Positions 8,601 through 16,862 of a DNA stretch of 64,000 nt are shown piece after piece. A program made the translations under genes and the position numbers. The stretch is from Acidobacteria bacterium UBA7540. GTDB taxonomy: Bacteria > Acidobacteriota > Terriglobia > UBA7540. The notes beneath the pieces are model-generated. The model saw only the letters and a program-made list of their open reading frames with translations. It was not told the origin of the DNA and searched no databases. Every line of letters begins with the position of its first letter. Within the stretch, counting starts at the first letter, position 1. The DNA lies in the NCBI GenBank assembly GCA_002478145.1, contig DLMI01000239.1, positions 1 to 64,000 on the forward strand, read 5' to 3'.

Positions 8601-9252
8601 CAGCTACCTCCGCTCGCGCGGCCGTGAGCGGCTGAAGGAGCGTCCGCTGCTCACCGTTGAAGCTCAACAAGGCTACATTCATTATCGCAAAGCCAGCGTA
8701 GTGCTCTATTACCTCAGGGAAATGATCGGCGAGGACAAGGTGAATGCCGCGCTGCGCAAGCTGATCCGGCAATACGCCTACAACGCGCCGCCCTATCCGA
8801 CTTCCTGGGCGTTGGTGGACGCGCTGAGCGAACAAACGCCGCCGCAATACCAGTATCTGATCAAGGATCTGTTCGAGGACATCACCTTGTTCTCCAACCG
8901 CGCCCTCGACGCCACCGCGCGCCGGCGACCGGATGGCCAATACGACGTCACTATCAACATCGAAACCCACAAGTTCAAGGCAGACGCCAAGGGCAATGAA
9001 ACCGAGGTCCCCGTCAACGATTGGATCGACATTGGCGCCTTCGCCAAGCCTGAGAAAGGCCGCAAGTACGGCCGCACACTTTACCGCGACCGGGTTCATA
9101 TCGCGCAAACGCGCTCCACCTACACCTTCACCACGCCCGAGCTGCCGGACCAAGCCGGCGTCGATCCGTTCCTCCTCCTGATCGACCGCATCCCCGAAGA
9201 CAACGTAAAAAAGGTCACGCTCTCGCTATCCAAAACTTCTGCCGCGAAATAG
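5653..9252 (+). CDS. ABC permease fused to M1-family metallopeptidase
   Basis: The 1199-residue protein begins with an ABC-2-type permease half of about 570 residues containing roughly a dozen membrane segments in two sets (starting near residues 15 and 310). After a final membrane segment near 575 the chain becomes a soluble M1 aminopeptidase-like module. The zinc site HEMAHQWW lies at about residue 930 with the third ligand Glu near 953 (LSESLAQ), and IEFPR and PYSESIGF lie upstream. The substrate-binding GAMEN motif of classical aminopeptidases is not obvious. Such fusions are known from Acidobacteriota and Bacteroidetes. With the adjacent ATPase it suggests peptide processing coupled to membrane transport, but the cargo is unproven. 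Confidence 0.9.
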   Translation: MLWRIAWFEIRYWLRSWMLWIFTLVIAAMIFGAVSTDTVQVGGALSNTYRNAPFVIENFYAIIGVLNLLFATAFVNSAATRDFSHNTYEMVFTTPLRRRDFLFGRFLGATLVSVIPMLGVSIGVLLAKYMPWVDPERWGPVYWGAHLKGILVFAVPNAFFVAAVMFTVAVLARNDIVSFVSALGLLTFYGVAEALTQNLERERIAAFLDPFAIRTFTLATKYWTVAEKNTLSMGASGLLLWNRLLWVAVGAAFLAFAYFRFSFTEKRTRARRVHDDAAEAAAAVMPLPAVSFAVHEAPWTKFMASVKIDLLGILKSTVFVVILVAALLNCVPSIALSAREGFGNSTLPVTYWILEIITSTLYLFIIAIITYYAGVLVWKDRDQRMDEIVDSLPTPEWVAYLSRLTALAVTVMLVQLLALVSGVIVQAFYGYHRFQLSLYLHQLILRDGSFFLFFGVLAFFIHVLSPNKYLGYFLYITIVIVNIFIWGPLNIATRLVRFGMAPGVTYSDLFGDAPYITAWRWFTLYWVLFCGLLAIATIMFWPRGRETGWRQRRQNSRLRFHGVWPALSLVCFLAFAATGGWIYYNTEVLNRLLGPKDLERRQADYEKNYKPFDKLPQPRVRSLKYAIDIFPERRNMTLRGEEVIYNPYPQPLGQVHFSLDRNYDTAIEIPGASLAKDDARLYYRIYHFTTPLQPGESRTLTFTVKSHNRGFENSLSNAALVQNGTFFNSSVGPVIGYDPERELTDPNDRRKYGLGEQQLMPALERRCTDDCRDSYLSGHADWVDVDTVISTSPDQIAIAPGSLLREWQQNGRRYFEYKVDHPSLYFCSFMSARYQVLREEWKGIKLEVYYDRDHPWNVPRMMNSLKKSLEYYTQNFGPYYHKEARVIEFPRVASFAQAFAGTMPYSESIGFIANLNHPDDIDMVFYVVAHEMAHQWWAHQVVGANMQGATLLSESLAQYSALMVMEKEYGRDIMRKFLRYEMDSYLRSRGRERLKERPLLTVEAQQGYIHYRKASVVLYYLREMIGEDKVNAALRKLIRQYAYNAPPYPTSWALVDALSEQTPPQYQYLIKDLFEDITLFSNRALDATARRRPDGQYDVTINIETHKFKADAKGNETEVPVNDWIDIGAFAKPEKGRKYGRTLYRDRVHIAQTRSTYTFTTPELPDQAGVDPFLLLIDRIPEDNVKKVTLSLSKTSAAK

Positions 9253-9292
9253 CTGAGGTATGATGGATTACCCAGCACCCCACAAGAATCCG

Positions 9293-9652
9293 CTACGCCC
9301 CATCCAGAGCCTCGAGCAGTTCCTCCACGTTTGTTTCGTCGACCACAAGATTGAAGCTCTCTTCCCGAAGGTTCTCAAGCTCGTCAAAGGCGCGGAAAAG
9401 CCTCATCTTCGCCGCGGCGTATTGCTCGCTGGAGTCGAGTTCCCGGCGGTGGGCAGCGCGCCAGGCAGCGATGGCCCTTTGTGAAACGAAAACGCGCAAG
9501 GCGAAGGGCGGCCCTTGGTCCGCTGTGGTCACAAAGATGTAGTCGCTGCCCGGCCCAAGTCCGGCGGGGCGGACGATGCTTCGTCGCGACTCGAAGAAAT
9601 ACCGGTACGCGATCCCCGTTTCAGCCGCATACGATTTGTAGCGACGAGGCAT
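9293..9652 (-). CDS. Conserved hypothetical protein, about 119 residues
   Basis: Start ATG at 9652 gives MPRRYKSYAAETG; an in-frame TTG at 9676 would run into the neighbouring heptamer repeats and is less likely. The product is soluble and charged, with a basic N-terminus and an acidic end (VVDETNVEELLEALDGA). I do not recognise a domain. The central part (PPFALRVFVSQRAIAAW) alternates hydrophobic and charged residues like a small alpha/beta fold. It is convergent with the permease/peptidase gene. Function unknown. Confidence 0.62.
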   Translation of the reverse strand: MPRRYKSYAAETGIAYRYFFESRRSIVRPAGLGPGSDYIFVTTADQGPPFALRVFVSQRAIAAWRAAHRRELDSSEQYAAAKMRLFRAFDELENLREESFNLVVDETNVEELLEALDGA

Positions 9653-9661
9653 TGTAAACTC

Positions 9662-9691
9662 AGTGACGAGTGACAAGTGACGAGTGACGAG
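9662..9691. repeat. Heptamer array TGACGAG/TGACAAG, left half of an inverted pair
   Basis: Four consecutive 7-bp units (TGACGAG with one TGACAAG). The same array occurs inverted at 9791-9820, so the two halves could pair across about 100 bases. Confidence 0.8.
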
Positions 9692-9790
9692 CGTCGAAAA
9701 AGCATCGGCAAGTCAGCGGAAGGGGGCCAGGAGTCAGTTCTCGTAACCCTCCCGCCGGCGTCCCACTGACACCCAAAAACCTTTCTTCGG

Positions 9791-9820
9791 CTCGTCACTT
9801 GTCACTCGTCACTTGTCACT
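9791..9820. repeat. Heptamer array, inverted right half
   Basis: Four 7-bp units reading CTCGTCA/CTTGTCA, the reverse complement of the array at 9662-9691. It lies directly after the stop codon of the AsmA-like gene. Confidence 0.8.
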
Positions 9821-9828
9821 AGCGGACG

Positions 9829-12423
9829 TCATTCCATGGCCCGTGAGACCTCCGTATGAGAAATCGGCGCCAGCTTGTCCAGCGGCCCAGAAAAATCAAA
9901 TTCGCGAGGCGATGCCTCGGTATCAACCTCATCGACCCGGGTTAGCCATCGGCGTCGAAGACGTCGCAGGTCAGCGGCGACGTGCAAATTCGCCGGCCCC
10001 TCGAAGGCCTGGGCGCCGGACAGGCTTAATCTGGCGCCCGAGAATTCCAATGTGGTTTTCTTCAAGACTACGCGGCGGTCGTGAACCTGAAGATTCAGCG
10101 TTAGCGGACGAAGCCCAACCGGACCTCGAAGCGGCTCCAGAGTCCCCTCGCCGGCAAGGCGTACAAATGCTCCGACAGGGTCAAAACCAACCAAGGAGAG
10201 ATCACTGGCGACGACCGTAACACGTCCCTCCAGGTTCTCGCTCATTTCTTCCTGACTCAACCCTGTCGTCTCGAAGTGCCCGCTTATGGACAGTGACCCA
10301 TGCGCTCCGCGAAGCACGGGAGGCAGATGAGTCACAATGGTCTGAACTCCAACGCCGGACAACAAAAGATCCGCGGCGAGGTGAGCGGGGCTACCCGTTA
10401 GGTCCATGCGCCCGATTAAACGGCCCTGCCCACCCCCAACTCGGAAAACCGCGTTGGGGAGTCGAACCACCCGGCCAACGACCTCCACATTGGTTTGGAG
10501 GTTGTCCAGCGTGATTCCCCGGTAGGTGACCTTAGAAGCCGAGAATCGCCCGCGGGCGTTTAAGGAAGCAAATAATTTGGCGGCTGCCTCACGCTCAGCG
10601 GCAACTGAACCGAGACCGGGTAATCGCTGGAATAGCGGTACGGGTTTGCGGCGTCCAAGCGCCGCAAACCACAAGGCCCCCTGCCCAAGGTCAAGATTGT
10701 CACCATGCAGGTCGAAAGTCCAGGGGCTTTGCCGGTCGCCTTGGTGTTCGAGCCGCCCGGAAAAGACACTGGTCCCAAGGACAGCCTGCAGGCGGTCAAC
10801 CACGATTTCATCGCCATTAACCTGGACGCTCGCCCGAGGGATATTAATGGGCTCAGTGAAACCAGGAATCATCAAGCGGGCAGCTCGCAGCTCGGCTCGG
10901 CCTTTCAGGACGGGCCGATAGGGCATGGGGAGTGAACCCGTTAGACGGAACGAGGCGGTACCTGAACCCTCGGCGTCCCATCCCTGGAGGGCCGGCAGAC
11001 CGAGCGCGCGGCCGAAGTTCAGGACATCGCGGAGCGGCGCCGCTTTGCTGGAAAGGGTCAATTCGTAACGGAGAGGCTCCGTCCCTCGCTCGAGTGAACC
11101 TTCGGCTTCTAGGGCCACACGTGGCGCAAGAGTAATACGTACAGGGGCGAGCCGTGCCCCGCGGTTATCGATTCGCACCGCGACTTCGGAAACCGGGAAA
11201 GTTGCCGAGCGGGTGCTGAGCACGACACCGCGCGCCCCCACAAACCCTCCGTAGCGTCGCTCTGCCCACGGTCCTTGGATGGCCAGCATTCCGTCGACGC
11301 GTCCTCGGATTCCAAAGCCTCCATTGAGTGTCCAAAGCCTCCCGGCCAGAGCCGCCAGGTCCTCCAAGCGGGAACGCTCGAGTGCAAGGACCAAATCCAC
11401 CTCTGGGGAGCTCGAGAGGTGATCGATGGTTCCGGAAATGTGAACATGAGAATCTGCGAACGACGCTTCCGTAGTTTCCAGCAGAAGGCGGCCCCGATCC
11501 CGATCAAGTTGCCCCCGGAAGGTTATTGTCCACGGCATGGGATCAGAAGGTGGAATCTGTTCCCAGCGATGCAGCTCACTGAGCCGGCCACGGCCTTCGA
11601 GATTCAGGGTTCGAATCGACCCTGTGACGCGCAGCTCGGCATCCAGGACGCCGTACAATCCCGCATTACGGCCAGTCACCAGGGGCGCCCAGTCATACAC
11701 CAGTGCGTCCCGCGTGCGGACCACAGCATTCAGTGGTCCGCGCAAATCTCTCTCGGGAGTCCACTCTCCAGTCACTTCCACGGCCCCGGGGGTGGGCAAA
11801 GAGCGGTCAGTGCGGATAGGGGAACCCACCAGCCGGAATCGCAAATGATGATTGGCCGGATCAAAACTCAGTTGCGCGCGCAAATCGGTAATTGCGAAGG
11901 GCTTCTTGTTTTCTCCCAACTTGAAGTTGACGCGACCGTCTTCCACTTCCAAATCCAGTGGACCGGTCGTCACTTGTGGGGAAGATGATACCGCCCCCGG
12001 CGCGCCGGAAGGCGCCGGGCTTAGGAGGAGAAGTCGTTCAACGTTCCAGCCTCCTCCGACCTCTCGGACCAGGTTAATATTCGGATGTTGAAGTCGAAAA
12101 TGAGAGAAATCCAGTCGCGAGCCCAGCAAAGTTTGCCAGCGGATGTCGCACTCGATACGATCAACGCGGGTGAAGGGCTCGGACCCGAAAGCGGGGTCCT
12201 CCTGAATAACGGCGTTTTCAATGACGAAGCCCGGCCGCGGCAGCACACGAACAGACACCTCACCGAAAGTGACCTGCCGGTGCAGGGCACGCTCCAGCCC
12301 CGCCTCCAGACGGCGGCGGTAGCGTTCTGCGCTGAAATAAGAGGGAATGAGCCACACGGCGACCCCGCTCAGGAGAAGGGCCAGCAAGGCGATGCGACCG
12401 CGTCGGTGGACCCGTGGGCTCAT
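9829..12423 (-). CDS. AsmA-like inner-membrane protein
   Basis: The 864-residue product has one N-terminal membrane anchor (about residues 9-27) followed by a long beta-rich periplasmic part. AsmA features include the opening YFSAERYRRRLEAGLERALHRQVTFGEV, split here by its AsmA-typical RxVTxG segment, LLGSRLDFSHFRLQHPNINLVRE near residue 100, and a C-terminal repeat region with the typical GRVTVVASDLSLVGF. AsmA-family proteins belong to the bridge-like lipid-transfer group and affect outer-membrane lipid homeostasis. Its ATG shares a base with the lepB stop (TGATG), indicating translational coupling. Confidence 0.85.
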   Translation of the reverse strand: MSPRVHRRGRIALLALLLSGVAVWLIPSYFSAERYRRRLEAGLERALHRQVTFGEVSVRVLPRPGFVIENAVIQEDPAFGSEPFTRVDRIECDIRWQTLLGSRLDFSHFRLQHPNINLVREVGGGWNVERLLLLSPAPSGAPGAVSSSPQVTTGPLDLEVEDGRVNFKLGENKKPFAITDLRAQLSFDPANHHLRFRLVGSPIRTDRSLPTPGAVEVTGEWTPERDLRGPLNAVVRTRDALVYDWAPLVTGRNAGLYGVLDAELRVTGSIRTLNLEGRGRLSELHRWEQIPPSDPMPWTITFRGQLDRDRGRLLLETTEASFADSHVHISGTIDHLSSSPEVDLVLALERSRLEDLAALAGRLWTLNGGFGIRGRVDGMLAIQGPWAERRYGGFVGARGVVLSTRSATFPVSEVAVRIDNRGARLAPVRITLAPRVALEAEGSLERGTEPLRYELTLSSKAAPLRDVLNFGRALGLPALQGWDAEGSGTASFRLTGSLPMPYRPVLKGRAELRAARLMIPGFTEPINIPRASVQVNGDEIVVDRLQAVLGTSVFSGRLEHQGDRQSPWTFDLHGDNLDLGQGALWFAALGRRKPVPLFQRLPGLGSVAAEREAAAKLFASLNARGRFSASKVTYRGITLDNLQTNVEVVGRVVRLPNAVFRVGGGQGRLIGRMDLTGSPAHLAADLLLSGVGVQTIVTHLPPVLRGAHGSLSISGHFETTGLSQEEMSENLEGRVTVVASDLSLVGFDPVGAFVRLAGEGTLEPLRGPVGLRPLTLNLQVHDRRVVLKKTTLEFSGARLSLSGAQAFEGPANLHVAADLRRLRRRWLTRVDEVDTEASPREFDFSGPLDKLAPISHTEVSRAME

Positions 12424-13187
12424 CAGCGTGCAATCATCAAGGTGCGCCGCCAGCGCGTCTTGGTGGGGAAGTGAATCAGCAAACTAAAGGTCTGAGAGAT
12501 CCTGTCGCTCCATGAAGTGCGCATGTACTCGTCACGAGGAGTCTCGTACGACCAGTAAATCAGCAGGGGGCGGCCTGAGATCAACTCGCGTGGGACGAAC
12601 CCCCAAAACCGGCTGTCCCAACTCTGCTCGCGATTATCTCCCATGACGAAGTACTTCCCCGCAGGAACCACGAGCTCTCCCTCCTTGACATAACTGGCCA
12701 TTTCGGCGCTCCAGAGCGCCGCCGCGCCGTGAAAATACTCCGAGTCAGGAGGTGGGAAATCATCTCCCGACCGCAGCATATCCGGAAAGGCGTGGTAAAC
12801 GAAAGGCTCGGAGAGGGGTTGGCCGTTCACATACACCTGCCGATGGAAGATTCGGACCCGGTCACCTGGCAAACCGATGACACGCTTCACGAAGTGTTCG
12901 CCGGGCTCAGATTGCTCTTCCGCTGGTCCCGGGAACTTAAACACAAGGATGTCGTCGCGGTGAACGTCCCGATAGGGCAGAAAGCGAGCAAGCACACCGG
13001 AATGGTAAGCGAAGGCAAACTTGTTAACCAGCAGGTGGTCGCCGATCAACAGGGTGTTCTCCATCGAGCCGGTGGGGATCTTGAAAGCTTGAATGACGAA
13101 GGTGGTTCCGAAGATGGCCAGGATGACCGTGACCACCAGAGATTCAAAGGTGTCGCGCGTCGAAGATTTCTTATAAGGTTCAGCCAT
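12423..13187 (-). CDS. lepB: Signal peptidase I
   Basis: The 254-residue enzyme removes Sec signal peptides at the outer face of the inner membrane. One membrane anchor (about residues 17-35) precedes the nucleophile Ser41 in PTGSMENTL. The general base is Lys101 in HFVKRVIGLPGDRV, and the late conserved box GDNREQSWDSRFWGFVP is intact. It overlaps rnc by 8 bases upstream and touches the AsmA-like gene downstream, so the three genes form one transcript. The rnc-lepB neighbourhood is common, usually in the opposite order. Confidence 0.95.
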   Translation of the reverse strand: MAEPYKKSSTRDTFESLVVTVILAIFGTTFVIQAFKIPTGSMENTLLIGDHLLVNKFAFAYHSGVLARFLPYRDVHRDDILVFKFPGPAEEQSEPGEHFVKRVIGLPGDRVRIFHRQVYVNGQPLSEPFVYHAFPDMLRSGDDFPPPDSEYFHGAAALWSAEMASYVKEGELVVPAGKYFVMGDNREQSWDSRFWGFVPRELISGRPLLIYWSYETPRDEYMRTSWSDRISQTFSLLIHFPTKTRWRRTLMIAR

Positions 13188-13893
13188 TTCCTACAGACTT
13201 CTCGCGCAGGCGTTCGAGTACGATTCGTGCAGCTTCCTGTTCGGCAGCCTTCTTGCTCGTCCCTCGCCCACGCGCCACCACGTTCTCACTCGCCAGCACT
13301 TCCACGGTGAAGGTCTTTTGGTGCTCGGGCCCCGTCTCCTCCACAACCTGGTACTCTGCCGGCGACTTGCGAAACGCCTGAAGATGTTCCTGAAGCGCAG
13401 ATTTATAATCGACCGAAAACAACTCATCCCCGGACGCGGCCAAATCCGCCGGAAGAATAAAGCGTGCGACGAACCCCTCCACGGCCTCCAGTCCGCCGTC
13501 TCGGAAGAGCGCGGCCACGAGCGCTTCCAAAGCGTTCACAAAGAGCGCAGACTTGTTACGCCCGCCAGTCTTCTCTTCCCCCCGCCCAAGCCGCAGATAG
13601 GTTCCGAGTTCCAGCCGCGCCCCGACCCGACTGAGATGCGCCGCCGCCACCAAGCGCGACCGCGCCCGAGTCAGTTTTCCCTCTTCCCACTCAGGAAAAG
13701 CGTTTACCAATGCAACACTCACCAGGAAATTCAAGACCGCATCGCCCAGGAATTCAAGTTGCTCGTTGTCTCGACAACGCCCGGGAGTTTCTTGCGCGTA
13801 GGAAGAGTGAGTGAGTGCTTCCAAGAGAAGCTGGGGATTCTGGAACCGGTAGCCGATTAGGTCTTGCAAGCGATGAAAAGGATTCTCAGTCAT
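13180..13893 (-). CDS. rnc: Ribonuclease III
   Basis: The 237-residue enzyme cleaves double-stranded RNA. The signature NEQLEFLGDAVL carries catalytic Glu47 and Asp51. The second catalytic segment reads FVNALEALVAAL, where the position that is Asp in E. coli RNase III (Asp114, in ADTVEAL) is Asn here, while the following Glu is kept. The C-terminal dsRNA-binding domain (DYKSALQEHLQ, GTSKKAAEQEAARIVLERL) is complete. It is the first gene of the rnc-lepB-AsmA unit. Confidence 0.94.
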   Translation of the reverse strand: MTENPFHRLQDLIGYRFQNPQLLLEALTHSSYAQETPGRCRDNEQLEFLGDAVLNFLVSVALVNAFPEWEEGKLTRARSRLVAAAHLSRVGARLELGTYLRLGRGEEKTGGRNKSALFVNALEALVAALFRDGGLEAVEGFVARFILPADLAASGDELFSVDYKSALQEHLQAFRKSPAEYQVVEETGPEHQKTFTVEVLASENVVARGRGTSKKAAEQEAARIVLERLREKSVGNG

Positions 13894-14009
13894 GCCTTCA
13901 AGGCGCTACACGATGGTGAGGGCATTGGCGAGTCCGTGATCTCCCGCCGACTCCCCGACCCAGCGAATCCCCCGCGCCATTCAGGGTTCCGGGAGGCTGC
14001 AGCCACATG

Positions 14010-15152
14010 CTAAGGTTTTGGGGCCGCCGAACCCTGGGCCTTCCTCCTTTTCATTTCCTCGATCTGCCGATCGGCGTAAGCCTTAATCATGGTACCCTGG
14101 CCAATTTCGCTGGCTTTCGTGAAAGCTCCAATGGCATCGTCCAACTTGCCCTCCAACTTGTAAACCTCCCCCAAACGGTAGTAATCACCGGGATCGGGAC
14201 GGTCGGTGGTCAGGGCGGTCTTGAATTCCTGCTCAGCCTTCCCCAGCTCATCTTTATCCGGGCCAGCCAGGGCCTCGGACGCCAAGTCAAGGTGGACCAT
14301 GCCGAGAGCTGCGTGAACGGGAGAGGCAATCCGGTCCAAGCCCTTCTGATGATCCGCATCGGCCTCATTGGGTTGCTTCGGAATCTGCGAAATAAGCTGC
14401 AGCGCGCGACTGGCCTCGCTCTCTGCTTCCTGAAGAATCTTGTCTCGGTCGGCCTCGTGGTTGTTGAGGTACTGTGGCTGGGGCAACATCCCAAGGCTCA
14501 GAATCAAGCACATGAGGTTATCAGGTTTCAACTTCAAGCCTTTTTCAGTGTACTCGACGACTTTGTCCGCATCACCCTTTTGTTGATAACCATTTGCGCC
14601 GTAAGAGTAAACATAGCTGAGTAAGATGCTTTCGGGATACTTTCTGACGAAGTCTCCGACAAGCGCAATGGCCTTATCAGGGTCCAACTCGCCCTTGATT
14701 GCTTCGAACGCCTGAACTTGCTCTTTAGGGACATCCAAAGTCCCGGCCTGGCCTGGTCCCATAAACATCTTTGCCATTTGCGCACGGACCTTCGGCCCCG
14801 CACGTCGGACGGCCTCCACCACCTCGTCTGTAGCCGTCGCCTTGCGGAGCTTTTTCTCGATTTCCGGCGTCATGTCAAAATTCACTCCGCGCTCCTTCAC
14901 ATCTTTGATCACTGTTTCCGCAGGAGCACTCTTGATTTCCTTCGTCACTTCCTTCTCGGTCATCCCAGCAGGCCCCTGCGCTTGGCTCTTTCCCTTTTCC
15001 CCGGTCTGGGCCTTGGTCATTTCAGGTGTCTGTGACTGGATCTGGGTCTGGGGTGGTGGCGGCGGGGTCGGCGCCTGCCCCCTCATTTGCGCGTATAGAA
15101 GACTGGCAAAAGCGAATGCTACCCATCCCCAAAGGATTCGTCTGATTCTCAT
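14010..15152 (-). CDS. Secreted TPR-repeat protein
   Basis: The 380-residue product has a signal peptide (about 1-22, ending LLYAQ), a Pro/Gln-rich linker, a helical segment (TEKEVTKEIKSAP, DEVVEAVRRAG) and then TPR-like helix pairs from about residue 165 (DKAIALVGDFVRKYP, DKVVEYTEKGLKLKPDN, DYYRLGEVYKLEGKLDDAIGAF). TPRs mediate protein contacts. The neighbouring secreted TPR protein and sigma/anti-sigma pair suggest a cell-envelope role, but no specific function is visible. Confidence 0.82.
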   Translation of the reverse strand: MRIRRILWGWVAFAFASLLYAQMRGQAPTPPPPPQTQIQSQTPEMTKAQTGEKGKSQAQGPAGMTEKEVTKEIKSAPAETVIKDVKERGVNFDMTPEIEKKLRKATATDEVVEAVRRAGPKVRAQMAKMFMGPGQAGTLDVPKEQVQAFEAIKGELDPDKAIALVGDFVRKYPESILLSYVYSYGANGYQQKGDADKVVEYTEKGLKLKPDNLMCLILSLGMLPQPQYLNNHEADRDKILQEAESEASRALQLISQIPKQPNEADADHQKGLDRIASPVHAALGMVHLDLASEALAGPDKDELGKAEQEFKTALTTDRPDPGDYYRLGEVYKLEGKLDDAIGAFTKASEIGQGTMIKAYADRQIEEMKRRKAQGSAAPKP

Positions 15153-15260
15153 AATGGCTCTCGATTCTCAAAATTCATCTTGTGCGATTCCACATCAGAT
15201 CCGTTGCGCTGAGCGTACAAGAACGACGCCCAGGTGTCAATCAACGTAACACAGCTCTTC

Positions 15261-16862
15261 TCACTTATGAGTTTCTTCCTTGGAGCCGAACTGTTGTGCC
15301 TCGCCGGCCTGTACGGCCCGCAAGGCCATAGGATAGGCGGCGGCAGTTAACGACGCCGCGCGGTATTGGGCCAGCGCGTCATTGCGCTTTCCCCGCAGGT
15401 CGTACAGCCGGCCTAGATAAATGTGCGACCACGTCACGAGACGGAGATCGCGGGCCGTTTCCAGGGTTTTCTGGAAATATTCTTCGGCCAGATCCGGCTT
15501 GCGCATGTTGCTCGCTACGACGGCCAACCCGAAGAGGGCACGCTCGCTCTTGGGATCCGTTTTCTCGAGCACCTCCTGGTAAGCCAACTTCGCGTCGCTG
15601 TATCGACCTCGGTAAAAAAGGTTGTCGCCTTGATCGAGCAAGCGCTCTGCCTCTGTCTTTGCAGCGGGCGCGGCTGCCTGGACTGGAGGAGTGGGCGCGG
15701 GGGCAAACGCAACCTTGGCAAGCCTCCGCTCCTCTTCAACCGGGTTAATCCCATGGATCATTTGTGCGTAAAAGACGGTCATTGAGGCCTCTTGCTTCTC
15801 AAAGACCGCCAGAGACTCGTAGAAGTAACGGACCAGGATCAGACCAGACGCCGTCATCTCCTGCAGACTTTTCTCGGCTTCCGCCTGGCTGCGCTTGTCG
15901 AGGCGCAATTCCGCAGCCCCGATCAGGCATTGTGTGACCAGCAGTGGAAAATCCTCCTTGAAAGAAGAGGCCAGAGCAGGCGCGTGGTAGGCGATTCCGC
16001 GCAGCCGGGCCTTTTCATTGATCTCTGGGGTGTATTTGGCGGCGAGAGGATCCAGGAGAAAGTGCAGGTACTGGTGACGGATTTCGTCTATCTTCGATCG
16101 CCTGGAGGCCGTAACCACCAGATAGTAATCCATTCCGTAAATCCGCGCCTGCACCTGCTCCGGCGCCCCTAACAGGTCGAGGTCGATCCGGAAGGTCCGC
16201 CCCAGATAGCCGCCCACAGGAAGGCGGAAGTACACATCCGTCATGAAAATGGCCTGGCGCGCGGCAGCGGAGTATCGAACCTCCGCTGCCTGGTAGCGCG
16301 CCTGCAATCGAGACCAGAGCTCATGGAGTTTTGCTTGTTGGTAAAAGGTTTTTAAGAGCGGAACGAGTCCGGACACGGCCCTGGCATCCGGGGGAAGGTC
16401 CGTCTGAGGAACCACCAATTTGAAGTCCGGAGGCGGCCCCAGCAGAAGGGCCAAGGAAACGTATTGACCAAGGTCCGCGCCAGGGTCGCCCTCCACGCGG
16501 TGCTGCGCGTAAAAGTTCTCCAGCCTTTTCGCCACCGGTGCCTGGGCTTGCGCCAGATACTCCCTCGCTTCCTCGCGCGTATTGTCCCCCGTCGCATAGC
16601 CAAGACCGGTGTCATATCCGCCGGCGTTGAGCGCCGCCATGACGCAAAAAACTTGCTCGCTCGACTCCAGAATGACGTTGCCCTCCTGTTGCTGAGCAGG
16701 GGCCGAAGGTGCGGCTAGCAGCAGGGCGAGCACACCTATCCCCAGACAGAGACACTGGTGGGGCCTCAGCCTGAGTGAGGCAAAAGAGAACCAATCACAC
16801 CTGACGACGGGATACGGGGAAATTGAAGGGACCGCCTCCAAAATAATCGCCACCAAACACAC
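15261..16862 (-). CDS. Secreted protein with C-terminal TPR repeats
   Basis: I place the start at GTG 16862, which overlaps the stop of the upstream gene (TAGTG) and has GAGG five bases before it; an in-frame upstream start at 16928 would overlap that gene by 67 bases. A hydrophobic export signal (CLGIGVLALLLAAPSAPA) is followed by about 350 residues of mixed fold without a recognised motif. TPR repeats follow near the end (AERLLDQGDNLFYRGRYSDA, ERALFGLAVVASNM, WSHIYLGRLYDLRGKRNDAL). Translational coupling to the anti-sigma gene suggests the three gene products act together at the envelope. Confidence 0.75.
   Translation of the reverse strand: MCLVAIILEAVPSISPYPVVRCDWFSFASLRLRPHQCLCLGIGVLALLLAAPSAPAQQQEGNVILESSEQVFCVMAALNAGGYDTGLGYATGDNTREEAREYLAQAQAPVAKRLENFYAQHRVEGDPGADLGQYVSLALLLGPPPDFKLVVPQTDLPPDARAVSGLVPLLKTFYQQAKLHELWSRLQARYQAAEVRYSAAARQAIFMTDVYFRLPVGGYLGRTFRIDLDLLGAPEQVQARIYGMDYYLVVTASRRSKIDEIRHQYLHFLLDPLAAKYTPEINEKARLRGIAYHAPALASSFKEDFPLLVTQCLIGAAELRLDKRSQAEAEKSLQEMTASGLILVRYFYESLAVFEKQEASMTVFYAQMIHGINPVEEERRLAKVAFAPAPTPPVQAAAPAAKTEAERLLDQGDNLFYRGRYSDAKLAYQEVLEKTDPKSERALFGLAVVASNMRKPDLAEEYFQKTLETARDLRLVTWSHIYLGRLYDLRGKRNDALAQYRAASLTAAAYPMALRAVQAGEAQQFGSKEETHK

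Noticed and set aside
8161..9153. 330-residue minus-strand frame
   Set aside because: Antisense to the M1 peptidase domain; no motif and no ribosome-binding site.
9662..9820. Possible CRISPR-like repeat array
   Set aside because: Units are 7 bp without unique spacers and occur as an inverted pair; no cas gene is nearby.
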